The notes under the pieces are model-generated. The model was given only the letters and a program-made list of their open reading frames with translations. It made no database searches and was not told the origin of the DNA. A stretch of 64,000 nt of DNA from Aphrocallistes beatrix (lineage: Eukaryota; Porifera; Hexactinellida; Sceptrulophora; Aphrocallistidae). Within the stretch, counting starts at the first letter, position 1. Each line of letters opens with the position of its first letter. This document shows positions 10,602-20,407 of the stretch, in pieces. The translations under genes were made by a program, and so were the position numbers. Where the stretch lies: positions 4,340,001-4,404,000 of the forward strand of contig OY725489.1 of the NCBI GenBank assembly GCA_963281255.1, in the 5' to 3' direction.

Positions 10602-10930
10602 CATAGTAAGCGAAATCGAAATAATAGAAATTCTATAGAACCGGTCAAATTGGGACCTTGAGGATTTGTTTATAATAAGCGACTCTGAATGTACATATTG
10701 ATATATGTATGTTATTACACCATTGAATTTTGATATCAACATTTTACAAGTGCGAATATCGAAATCTACTTTTACTAAATTACAATACAGGCTTATTAGC
10801 CCGTTGATATTTCATTTCTCTGGCAGAAAATACACGTCTACATAAAAAGGTGTGAAAATATGATTAAATTTTATGATATGATAAGCAGACGTGCGTTCAA
10901 CACCGTCCATACAATAAATAATCTCCTATA
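10602..10930 (+). repeat. Continuation of the M1 3' flank to the right of the mariner
   Basis: The reverse complement is present at 35889-36008 (gaccggttctatagaatttc in the 35-kb copy) and at 35485-35720 (gacggtgttgaacgcac). This extends the repeat shared by M1 and M3 to about 10930 here. The true end of the Mutator-like element lies in this neighbourhood, but I could not identify a terminal inverted repeat or a 9-bp duplication. Confidence 0.6.
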
Positions 10931-11725
10931 ATAGGAGCTGCACTAGAAATGAGAATTCTCAAAACAATACAAATGCATCACAACAGCAGGAGGCCGCAGG
11001 GGGGAGGGGAAGATTGTGATTTTTTTGATTTTCCTGTACAGAATTCAATCTTTTTAGAAAGTAGCATCAGAATGCATTTGTGGAAACGAATATCTCTAAG
11101 ATTGGAATTTGTCCTAACATTGGAATTTGGGATTTTTTCAGTACACATAGCAATAGTTTTATTAATAAATTAAACTTACGTTCTTGCTAGTAGGTGAAGT
11201 AGGCAAGTCACAGGTGTCCAAGACATAAAGTGATCGCTTTCATTTAGTTGTCAGGATCATGGCAAATTGATACAGCGAATTAGCTAATTGTTGAATCTTG
11301 GTGACAGAGAAAGATTATATCTATATACTATCTACATATCTATTTATGTGAATATACAGAAAATATTTAATTTTAAGTTACGCACATATGTTAAAAATAG
11401 GCATTGAAGTGGCGTAAACCAAGTTCAAATGGGAGAATTTACATTCTGGATCAATAGTTAAGTTTTCAAATTTTCAACCTCAATTCGGAAATTTGGAAAA
11501 ACATGGAACCAGGAGCACATGGTTGTGAAACAAGACTCCCCAATAAAGCCCATTTCGAATGAATACAGTAGACATTGGATCCTTGTATAAATGTAATGCC
11601 GATTTTTGGTAAAACTCGATCTGGTATATACTTTTTATCCTCAAATTGTATGTGCGTATGTGCGTTTACTTTCAATGCGATCTTATTACCAGAGGTTTCT
11701 GTATAATATATTAATTAGAAAAATT
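10931..11725. other. Non-coding stretch
   Basis: AT-rich, no supported gene or repeat. Confidence 0.4.
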
Positions 11726-11876
11726 AATCTGTGACTAATTTGAATGCGTATTATTCGAATCTGTAATCCAATTAGTTATATTCCATACCGTTTAGAAGTA
11801 ACCGTCTTCATGAATAGACACATTTTAGCATTATTTGTATGGGAAAGAATCAAGTGTTACTTTTGTCCACTTAGTG
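11726..11876 (-). repeat. Dispersed repeat R1, copy 1
   Basis: Reverse complement of about 33808-33960, and related to 60515-60680 (direct with the 33-kb copy). One edge reads cttttgtccacttagtgTA, which in the other orientation is CACTAAGCGGACAAAAGTAT, a Tc1-like terminal sequence. R1 is therefore probably a non-autonomous Tc1-type relic. The DD37E element at 11879 inserted at the TA beside this edge. R1 neighbour sequence continues at 13229-13284 on the other side. Confidence 0.6.
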
Positions 11877-11878
11877 TA

Positions 11879-13226
11879 CAGGGTGTCTCAAAATTATTGC
11901 GGTGTTGTATTAGATCAAATATGATGGAATAAGAACAGTGTAATTGGATACAGCTTCAATTTACTATTGCGAATTTTATAAGCCAACCTTGGTTAATGAA
12001 TATTTTGAATTATTCCATAGAAAGTTGTAGTTATTTTTACAATTTTTAGTTTAGCTTAGAATATTGGCGAATTATTAGCAGATGAGTGTGCGATTGGACA
12101 AAGTTGAAGTCCGTAGCAGGGCTATTGGGATGCTGCTTAGTGGAAAAACACAAAAAAACGTTGCTCTCTCTCTTGGGAAAGATGTTTCAACCATACAAAG
12201 ATGGTGGTACAAACATAAAGCACATAAGAGCCTACAACATAGGAGGGGTGCTGGACGTCCGAAAAAGTTATCCAGAGTCTCCAAAATTGTTATCGCGAAA
12301 TCATTGGGTAAAAGACACAAGTCTACAAGATCTATGGCTAAGAAACTTACAAACATGGGAAATGCTGTTTCAAAAGACACGGTACACCGGTATTTGACCA
12401 AGGATTTAAAAGTTCACCCTTATAAAAGACCAAAAACCCCCAAATTAACAGAATTTCATAAGAAAAACAGGCTAACCTTCTGCATGGATAAGGTGAATTG
12501 GACAGTTGACGATTGGAAACGCATACTCTGGTCAGACGAGTCTCCCTATGAGTTATTTCACCCATCGAATGCACAGAACGATCGAATATGGGCAAAAGAC
12601 AATGCACAAGTAACTCCCCGCCAAACTGTTAAATTTCCCGCAAAAGTGATGGTTTGGGGCATGGTGAGCTATCAAGCGCTTTCTACACTCCATATATTGC
12701 CTCAAAAACAGACAATAAATGCGAAATATTATATAGACGAGATTCTAGAAGGGCCATGTATTCATGCGTTGCGTAGAACAGATGAAATCGGAGGGATATT
12801 AGAAAGGAAAATGATGCCAGACATGTCCAAGGCAATTTTTATGCAGGATGGAGCTCCGGCTCACACAGCTAGAAGGACTCAAGATTGGTGCAGACAGAAC
12901 TTACCTGGGTTCTGGGAGAAACAGAAGTGGCCAGGCAACTCTCCGGATCTCAATCCAATTGAGAATATTTGGTCAATCGTTCAGGATAAGATTGACAGGA
13001 TGAAGCCTGCTGTCAACGTTGATGGTTTGGAAAAAATGCTAGAAAATGCTTGGGCATCAATCGACCCTGATATTTTAGAAAGATTGTATTTAGGGATGCC
13101 AATGCGCATTCAGAAATGTATAGAATTGTCAGGGGATTATATTGGTAAATAGAACGTTATTCTAAGTGTATTAATTCTAAAGTTATTAAGTATTTCACAA
13201 CCCCGCAATAATTTTGAGACACCCTG
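11879..13226 (+). mobile_element. Tc1-like DD37E transposon with intact gene, 1348 bp
   Basis: Terminal inverted repeats of 24 bp are exact, starting CAGGGTGTCTCAAAATTATT. TA precedes the left end (11877-11878). The expected TA on the right reads TT. The uninterrupted site is visible in inverse orientation around 33795 (cttagtgtatatagccaaaa), so TT is a later mutation of the duplicated TA. The element carries one complete transposase gene and short flanks. Intact ends and an intact frame make it a candidate for an active or recently active copy. Confidence 0.93.
12082..13152 (+). CDS. Tc1-like transposase, DD37E type, intact
   Basis: A 356-residue DNA transposase that would bind the element ends and catalyse cut-and-paste at TA sites. 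Residues 1-60 form a helix-turn-helix (GKTQKNVALSLGKDVSTIQR), followed by a basic linker GRPKKLSRVSK and a second helix-turn-helix around residues 75-105. Catalytic residues are D152 (LWSDESPYELF), D256 (FMQDGAPAHTA) and E294 (NSPDLNPIENIW). There are 37 residues between the second and third, so the triad is DD37E rather than the DD34E of classical Tc1. The C-terminus is ELSGDYIGK. The ATG at 12082 follows a short leader and the frame has no interruptions. The related copies at 22341-23405 and 23501-25570 are broken. This is the only DD37E copy here that could make enzyme. Confidence 0.93.
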   Translation: MSVRLDKVEVRSRAIGMLLSGKTQKNVALSLGKDVSTIQRWWYKHKAHKSLQHRRGAGRPKKLSRVSKIVIAKSLGKRHKSTRSMAKKLTNMGNAVSKDTVHRYLTKDLKVHPYKRPKTPKLTEFHKKNRLTFCMDKVNWTVDDWKRILWSDESPYELFHPSNAQNDRIWAKDNAQVTPRQTVKFPAKVMVWGMVSYQALSTLHILPQKQTINAKYYIDEILEGPCIHALRRTDEIGGILERKMMPDMSKAIFMQDGAPAHTARRTQDWCRQNLPGFWEKQKWPGNSPDLNPIENIWSIVQDKIDRMKPAVNVDGLEKMLENAWASIDPDILERLYLGMPMRIQKCIELSGDYIGK

Positions 13227-13284
13227 TTTATGACCCAAATTGGTCCAAATTAGTTCAATATAATTTCCAACAACGAGTCAAGTA

Positions 13285-13484
13285 NNNNNNNNNNNNNNNN
13301 NNNNNNNNNNNNNNNNNNNNNNNNNNNNNNNNNNNNNNNNNNNNNNNNNNNNNNNNNNNNNNNNNNNNNNNNNNNNNNNNNNNNNNNNNNNNNNNNNNNN
13401 NNNNNNNNNNNNNNNNNNNNNNNNNNNNNNNNNNNNNNNNNNNNNNNNNNNNNNNNNNNNNNNNNNNNNNNNNNNNNNNNNNNN
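13285..13484. other. Assembly gap, 200 N
   Basis: Exactly 200 undetermined bases, a common placeholder length. Sequence to the right is Mutator-like coding DNA on the minus strand and to the left is R1 flank, so part of M2 probably lies in the gap. Confidence 0.98.
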
Positions 13485-13790
13485 GTAACCGCTTAAAAGA
13501 GCTTGAGTCTCCATCGCCTACATATGTAGTATAAGCAAGAGAATGTTTGGTGACAGATCTAGCCCTAATTTCAAGTGAATCTGAAGATTTTCCTTGGCTA
13601 GTCCCGGAATAATTTGCCGGAAACTAGCCGGAATGTTTCTTCCAGTATTCGCAATAATAATCTGGATTGTCTTTCTTCCTCTCTTCAGTCCATTTGAGAC
13701 ATTTCCTGCACACGGGTTCATAGAGGACGTAGTCCATACGTAGGTCATCCTCAAAGTTTCCGGATTAGGTACTTTATAGTACTCCCATAA
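13485..13790 (-). pseudogene. Mutator-like transposase fragment (middle of copy M2)
   Basis: Read on the minus strand this matches the centre of the M1 transposase. Readable pieces are DYVLYEPVCRKC, KHSLAYTTYVGDGDSS and FKRL, the last running into the gap. The catalytic aspartate of VGDGDSS is kept. The frame changes at least twice (near 13680 and 13600). It continues the N-terminal part found at 18921-19943. The two are separated by about 5.1 kb of inserted elements. Confidence 0.75.
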
Positions 13791-13924
13791 TGTTAATGTT
13801 AACATATAATACTTTATAGTAAAGAATGAGCTTAAGTTTCAAATTCTATTAGAATCGCACTGTTTGATCACATTTTATACGCATTTTAATAACTCGCACT
13901 TTCAATTTTGAGATTTTATTATTA

Positions 13925-14968
13925 ACAAGCGCGCTTCACTTGAATGCACAGCGCGGCTGGCGGACACTTTGTGTCCGCCAGAGGCTCCCTTCGGTCGCCT
14001 GGTGTCACATTGGTTAGCTATAAGTGAGCTAACGTTCTAAATACGCCTGTACTACTGCTATAATCCATATCGCACGAAAAATCACCAAATTTATCAATTT
14101 TTAAAATTTTGATTAGTAATGATGACGTCATAACAAAGTGATGAGTAGTCATTTTTGGAAGATAGTTGCATCATATGTGAGGTATGTTATTATACAGATT
14201 CTATTAAAATTTCAGCTACTATCTCCAACAATAGCTGAGTTATGCTCGAATAACTGTATTGCTTAACTTTTAAAAATGTGACAATGACGTCATAATTCCA
14301 TGATGAGTAGACATTTTGCTCTGAGCTTAGAAATTAGTGGAGCCATAGCCAAAAGACTTCGACAAGCCAAAAATCAGCTTTCTACGCCCGGCAGTTTCTT
14401 CAATCAATTCGATACAGATATCCTTACTATTAAAACTCGATTATTGTTTGTTTGTTTGCGTATATATATATATATCTGTAAGGAAATGATTGAAGAAACT
14501 GCCAAGCCCAGAAAGCTGATTTTTAGCACGTTGGAGTCTTTTGGCTATGGCTCCAGTAAGTTCTGAGCTCAGAGGAAAATGTCGACTCATCATGGAATTA
14601 TGACGTCATTGTCACATTTTTAAAGGTTAAGCAACAGAGTTATTCAAGCATAACTCAGCCATTATAGGAAATAGAAGGCTGAAATTTTAATAGAACCTAT
14701 ATACTAACATATCTCAAATATGCTACAACTATAATTAAAAATGATGACTCATCACTTTGCTATGACGTCATCATTACTCGTCAAAATTTTGAAAAACGTT
14801 AAATTTGGTGATTTTTCGTGCGATATAGATTAAAACAGTAGCACAGACGTATTTAGAGATGCTATCTCCCTTATAATTAACCAATGTGACCCTAGGCGCC
14901 CGAAGGGAGCCTCCGGCGGACACTAAGTGTCCGCCAGCCGCGCAGCGCAAGCAAGCGAAGCGCGCTTG
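13925..14968. mobile_element. Head-to-head foldback of Helitron-like units (H1a)
   Basis: Two roughly 500-bp arms are inverse complements. Their outer ends carry GC-rich palindromes (ggcggacac-ttt-gtgtccgcc) followed by CGCGCAGCGCAAGCAAGCGA and an aagcgcgctt end. The centre at about 14420-14460 reads ccttactattaaaactcgat followed by a gtttgtttg run. A TTAAAAC-GTTTGTTTG beginning and a GC-rich hairpin near the other end recall Helitron or Helentron-derived elements of arthropods, but no replication or helicase protein is present. Each arm holds two TGACGTCA octamers. The arms are diverged, not identical. Helitron-like identity is an inference. Confidence 0.65.
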
Positions 14969-15017
14969 TATATGTATATAACCTTACTATTAAAACTCGA
15001 TTAATGTATATTTATTT

Positions 15018-16790
15018 ATATACAAGAGCGCTTCGCTTGCATGCGCTGCGCTGCTGGCGGACACTTTGTGTCCGTCGGAGACTCCCTTCGGTCGCCTGGA
15101 GGTGACTTTGGTTAATTATAAGGGAGATATCATCTCTAAATATGTCCATCTTAGATTTAAAATCGATATCACTCGAAAACACCAAACTTGTCAATTTTTA
15201 AAATTTTGATGCGTAACGATGACGTCATAAAAAAGTGATGAGTCATCATTTTTGATGATAGTTGCATCATATGCGAGGTATGTTAGTACACATATTCTAT
15301 TAAAATTTCAGCCTTCTATCTCCTATAATGGCTGAGTTATGCTTGAATAACTCTGTTGCTTAACTTTTAAAAATGTGACAATGACGTCATAATTCCATGA
15401 TGAGTCGACATTTTGCTCTGAACTCAGAACTTACTGGAGCCATAGCCAAAAGACTCCCACATGCAAAAAATCAGCTTTCTGCGCCTGGCAGTTTCTCCAA
15501 TCAGTTCGTTACAGAGATATATATCCTTACTATTAAAACTCGATTAATGTGTATATGTTACGACAAATTTGCGAAATCAACAATTATGCATAATTCTCGA
15601 CAATTTTGCAAAATTGTTGATTTCGCAACAATTATGCATAATTGTTCATTTCTCAACAATTATACATAATTGTTCATCTAATGCGACAATTATGCAAAAT
15701 TGTTCATCTAATGCGACAATTGTGCATATTTTTACAATTTCGTAGATATTTACTGCACTTTTCGAGCCATTCGTTTTAATTTATTATGCCATCCCTTAGT
15801 TTATTATTAGTTCTAGGACAGTGTGTGTGTTCGTCGAATACATTCCACAAAATGAGTGAAAACTGCCCTACCAACCAAGTCTCTTCAAATTATTTTATAA
15901 ATCCTTATAGGAAGATTCAGGTCTAAATGCTATGATTAAAATTCATTTAGATCCAAAACTTCTGGGTGTAGATGTTACCAGTAATATCGAAAATCAGCAG
16001 AATGTTTATTCTGAGTTTCTCATTGACTATCTAATTAGAATTCTAATTAGATATACTACATGTTTAGCTTATCAAATTTTTTGATAAAATACATACATCC
16101 TCAATTGGAGAAATCGGGTTAACTGTGAAAAAATGGTCCCACGGACCAATATTCCATGGAAAATTTGTCTATGCAGGATGAAAACATTCAGCATAGGACC
16201 TTGTCGCATTTAGATGAACAATTATGCATAATTGTTGATTTCGCAAATTTGTCCTAACATATATATATATATGTAACGAATTGATTGAAGAAACTGCTCG
16301 GCGCAGAAAGCTGATTTTTTGGTATGTGGGAGTATTTTGGCTATGGCTCCAGTAAGTTCTGAGTTCAGATCAAAATGTCGACTCATCATGGAATTATGAC
16401 GTCATTGTCACATTTTTAAAAGTTAAGCAACAGCGTTATTCCAGCATAACTCAATCATTATAGGAAATAGAAGACTGAAATTTTAATAGAATCTGTATAC
16501 TAACATGCCTCACATATGATGTAACTATCACCAAAAAACGATGACTCATCACTTTGTTATGACGTCATCATTACTCATCAAAATTTTAAAAATTGACAAA
16601 TTTGGTGATTTTTCGAGTGATATCGATTTTAAAACTAAGATGCACATATTTAGAGATGATTTGTCACCTTGAGGCGACTGAAGGGAGCCTCAGGCGGACA
16701 CAAAGTGTCCGCCATCCGCACAGCACAAGCAAGCGAAGCACGCTTGTATAAATAAATAAATATCATTAATCGAGTTTTAATAGTAAGGAT
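15018..16790. mobile_element. Second head-to-head foldback of the same family (H1b), interrupted
   Basis: The left arm (15018-15525) and the right arm (16262-16755) are inverse complements and resemble the arms of H1a. The centre motif ccttactattaaaactcgat is at 15527. The same motif occurs at 14985 between the two foldbacks, and inverted at 16765-16790. A 704-bp MITE has inserted in the centre (15556-16259). TGACGTCA octamers are again present in both arms. The two foldbacks are separated by only about 50 bp, as expected if copies insert next to or into each other. Confidence 0.65.
15556..16259. mobile_element. 704-bp MITE with internal AATTATGCATAATT repeats
   Basis: The left end is TGTTACGACAAATTTGCGAA and the right end is its inverse with one change, continuing for about 40 bp through caacaattatgcataatt. 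Inside the left half a unit of about 27 bp (ttgttcatctaatgcgacaa) is repeated in tandem around 15655-15725. It sits in the TA-rich centre of foldback H1b, and flanking TATA on each side may be the target duplication. No reading frame. Superfamily unknown. Confidence 0.65.
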
Positions 16791-16797
16791 TTCTTAA

Positions 16798-17815
16798 TGG
16801 AACTAACTCGCGAACATTTCAGAGCAATGATATATTATGATTTTAAAGATGGTTTAAGCTAGCAAAACTGCTTCGAAAGGCTCAAAATATTTTTTGATGA
16901 TAATGCACCTTCAAGAGCAACTGTCTATGAATGGTATGCTAGCGGGAGGCCTTTAACGACGACTTTGCCTGAAAAAGTTGATAAAGTACGTCTGATGTTT
17001 GTGGAAAATCCAAGGGTTACAATTGAGGACATAGAAGGGTATATCGGCATTGGATCGGCAGCTGTACAATCAATTATTCACGAACATTTGGGTCTAAGAA
17101 CATTAACTTCGCGTTGGGTCCCACATTTTCTAACAGATATTCAAAAAAAAGCTCGAGTGGATTGGTGCAACTTCATGCTCAGGAAATTCAACGGAGGTGG
17201 TTCAAAGCGAGTTTGGAATATAATAACTGCTGATGAAAGCTGGATATACAATTACGATCCCGAATCTAAGAGGCAATCGATGGTATGGTGTGCACAAGAT
17301 GACGCACCCCCCCCCCACCAAGATTCGGCGGTCTAGGAGTGCTGGTAAGAAGATGGTTGCGTCATTTTTAACAAAAGTGGTCATATAAAGACTGTTCCAC
17401 TTGATGATCGCAAGACTGTAAACGCGCAATGGTTTTGCGAGGTTTGAATTCCTGGCGTGCTCCAAGCATTGCGTGAACGACGTCCAAAGTGTGGAACTTG
17501 GGGACTACTCTGGCATCATGATAATACACCAGCCCACACAGCCGTCCGAACTTTGGACTTTCTGGAGGCGGAAGGGGTTCAATACTGCCTCACCCTCCAT
17601 ATTCCCCTGATTTGGCCCCCTGTGAGTACTTTTTGTTTCCAAAAGTCAAGTCTATGTTAAAAGGAAGACGATTTTCTTGCGACGAAGAGGCCGTCGACGC
17701 CTATTTTGAAGCGGTCTCGACCATCGACAAGGAAGAGTGGGGTGAAGTATTTAAAAAATGGTTTGAGAGAATGCAAAAGTGTATTGATTGCGATGGAATA
17801 TACTTTGAAAAGTAG
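16798..17815 (+). pseudogene. mariner transposase relic
   Basis: A mariner-family transposase starting MELTREHFRAMIYYDFKDG, with an in-frame TAG after GLS near 16861. The SANT/HTH part follows (NAPSRATVYEWYASGRP), with about a dozen residues missing before the hinge. The first aspartate is in ITADESWIYNYDPESK and the second in HHDNTPAHTAVRTLDF. The third position reads LAPCEYFLFPK, giving glutamate where mariner has aspartate. Frameshifts occur near 17320, 17455 and 17600. It ends DCDGIYFEK. The 5' untranslated part and both terminal repeats are absent. The left side abuts the Helitron-like end and the right side abuts the foldback at 17843. Confidence 0.85.
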
Positions 17816-17842
17816 AATAACTTAATTAGACATATAGCTATT

Positions 17843-18913
17843 CATAGCCTACTATATATAAGGCTTAAGAGTAACTTAACCAGGGATGCGGATAGAAGAT
17901 GGATGAAGAAATACATGAGCTGCCTTAAATCATTAACAAAGCTCAATAGAGCTTAATAATGTATTACCAGCATATATAAATATGGTGTCAATGCACCCAT
18001 ATCCGTTGTTAAAATTTAGATTAGACATCAAATGATTCCGCAACAGGTTATATTTGGGTCAAATTTAGTGATTTTCAAAGGCCGTTTAAGGGCACTTCTA
18101 AGTGTTTTTATTACAAGATTTTTCGCATAGAACTGAGAAGTGAATGTGTTAATACGAAAAATTTGGAATTTTTTCATGGAATGTTCCTACATTCCAGTGT
18201 TGCTATGAAAACGTGTTTTGGTCAGTTGGGGCTATATCTTAAAAACAGCGATAGCTAGACATTCAAATATAATCCCATTTGATTGCAAATAGGCTACTTC
18301 CTATTTAGCTATAATACAATTTCTGTGTCTAAATTCAATGGTTTACGAGAGATTCGACAAATTACTAAATGTGACCAATATGATAAATTGTCTAATACCT
18401 CGTAAATTATCGAATTAAGACATAGAAATTGTATTACAGCTTAATAGGAAGTAGCCTATTCGCTATCAAATAGGATTAAATTTGAATATCTAGCTATCGC
18501 TGTTTTCAAGATATAGCCCCAACTGACCAAAACACGTTTCCATAGCAACACTGGAATGTAAGAACATTCCATGAGAAAATTCCAAATTTTTCGTATTAAC
18601 ACATTCACTTCTCAGGTCTATGCGAAAAACTTTATAATAAAAACACTTAGAAGTGCCCTTAAACAACCTCTGAAAATCACTAAATTTGACACAAATATAG
18701 CCTGTTGCGGAATCATTTGATGACTAATCTAAATTTTAACAACGGATATGGGTGCTTTGACACCATATTTATATATGCTGGTAATACAATTCTAAGCTCT
18801 ATTGTGCTTTGTTAATGATTTAAGGCAGCTCATGTATTTCTTCATCCATCTTCTACTGCATCCCTAGTGCCAAATTCGCAAATTACTCTGAGGCCTTATT
18901 ATAGTAGGCTATG
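17843..18913. mobile_element. Foldback element FB1, 1071 bp, 7-bp target duplication
   Basis: Almost the whole element is an inverted repeat with arms of about 500 bp. It starts CATAGCCTACTATATATAAG and ends with the inverse of a close variant. The turn is near 18370 (acaaattactaaatgtgacc). The flanks are AGCTATT (17836-17842) and AGCTATC (18914-18920). FB1 shares arm sequence with 26320-26700 and organisation with FB2. No coding capacity. Its termini resemble those of the THAP-encoding element at 28082-30476. Confidence 0.8.
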
Positions 18914-18920
18914 AGCTATC

Positions 18921-19943
18921 TTATCTTTCATAAATCCGGAAACTTTTGGCATGGCCCTTGTATACCTCAATTGCAGCCGCGAACCCTTGATTCGAATAAT
19001 GGCCTCTTTGATACCAAAAACCGTCGTAACTTACGGTACAACTCTTACAGTCTGGGATATTTGACGTGTCGGCTGTGTCGCGTTCAAGTTTTGCTGACAT
19101 AGACATGGATTGCTGACAGATTGTATTTGCTGATTCGACCAATTTCAAGAGGGAAACTTTGTCCATGCGCTTCCAGGTATTCTGTATCCCAAGGAGATTG
19201 CACGAGAGTAAGAAATCATTCCAACTGAGAGAGGTGCAGTGCATTGCTAATAAAGCCCTCACGTTCACTTCCGACCTTTTCCGGGATAGCATTTGAGGGT
19301 CATTCACGGCTTCCGTGGGTTGCATGCCAATAGGCAGAGAAGTTGGGAGTTCGGCAATCACAAGATAGCAATAGCTACACTTTAATAATAAATATGACTG
19401 TAAGCCATCTCGAAAGGCGTATTGGTATCGTTTGAGTGAACCTGTGCATTTTGGTTCTGTGCATCTTAAAAGTGAAAATACCATGCTAAGGAAGTCCATG
19501 TCGATAATTTGTGATCCATCGGGAATTAATAGATTACAGAATGAGTGAGTTTCCTTTTTACGCAATATGATGCTCATGAATTTAGTTGGATGAGGGATCT
19601 TAACTTGTTTAAATAGTTCGGATGTCCGTTTCGATGGTAGTCTCTTTGCAGGTAATGGTGTGGAGTTATCCGAACCCTCGTAAGTCAGTGAAGACAAGGC
19701 AAATTGTGAGAAAGTAGATCTGAGCTCAGTAGGAGAGATTGAAGAAGGGATAACATCAATTGGAGCATTTGGAACTTTGAATACGCGATCATATTTATTG
19801 ACTGTTAGGCACAAGCCAGAGTCACTTGATTCTATACTAGAAGCAAAGTGAGATGGAATTCTGACCAAAGGGACGTCGGCGCTTCTAAATGTTGGAACAG
19901 TTTCTCGCTCCGAAGAAGACATTTCTTGTTCCGAAGAAGTCAT
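18921..19943 (-). pseudogene. Mutator-like transposase N-terminal half (copy M2)
   Basis: Minus-strand frame of 340 codons with a clean ATG (19943) after a serine/glutamate-rich start, MTSSEQEMSSSERETVPTFR. Residues 140-260 contain CTEPKCTGSL, CSYCYLVIAE and an NVRALLAMHC segment, a cysteine-rich region that precedes the catalytic core in this family. The first catalytic aspartate is in VSYDGFWYQRGHYSNQG near the end. The frame runs into foreign DNA at about 18921, where FB1 and other elements begin. The central part resumes at 13790. This half is uninterrupted, so the copy was probably disabled by the insertions rather than by slow decay. Confidence 0.85.
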
Positions 19944-20034
19944 TTTATTTTTGTGTTTCTATATATTTATCAATAAATTTCAATATTCGTTTCCCTATTT
20001 ATACCAACTGTATTTCCTTAAACACATCTGATGT

Positions 20035-20162
20035 TCTTTATAATGTCTAATTTTAGACTCTATTTAGTCCAGAAGGAATTGTATTCTTTCACCATGTTTC
20101 GATTTGAAATAAAGAAATTAAGTATGCAATATTGTTTATTTTTAGACTCTCGTTTCCATTTA
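20035..20162. repeat. Roughly 95-bp tandem repeat, left part
   Basis: Contains the words ctatttagtccagaaggaat and taagtatgcaatattgttta, which recur with a period near 95 bp at 25585-25655 and 25911-26140. Tc1-B inserted at a TA within this array (20161-20162). Confidence 0.65.
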
Positions 20163-20407
20163 CAGGGTGTCCCATAAGTATTGGCCGGTAGTAGAAGTTG
20201 CTAAAATTTTTTTTAAGCAAATAATACAGGGTGTAACAAAAGTATTGGCCGGTTACGATTCTTATTAGTATTCAGTATTTACAAGTAACTATAGCATCCA
20301 GTATAACTACTACACCATAGTTAGCAACCATATATGTAAGTTATTAATACTGTAGGCATATTGTCTGTTTATCACACTTCTTTGCGATTTTACCTCATTT
20401 TTCTTAA

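Noticed and set aside
13925-16790. Rep/helicase gene expected for an autonomous Helitron
   Set aside because: No such protein is encoded in any copy in the window. The Helitron-like label rests on ends only.
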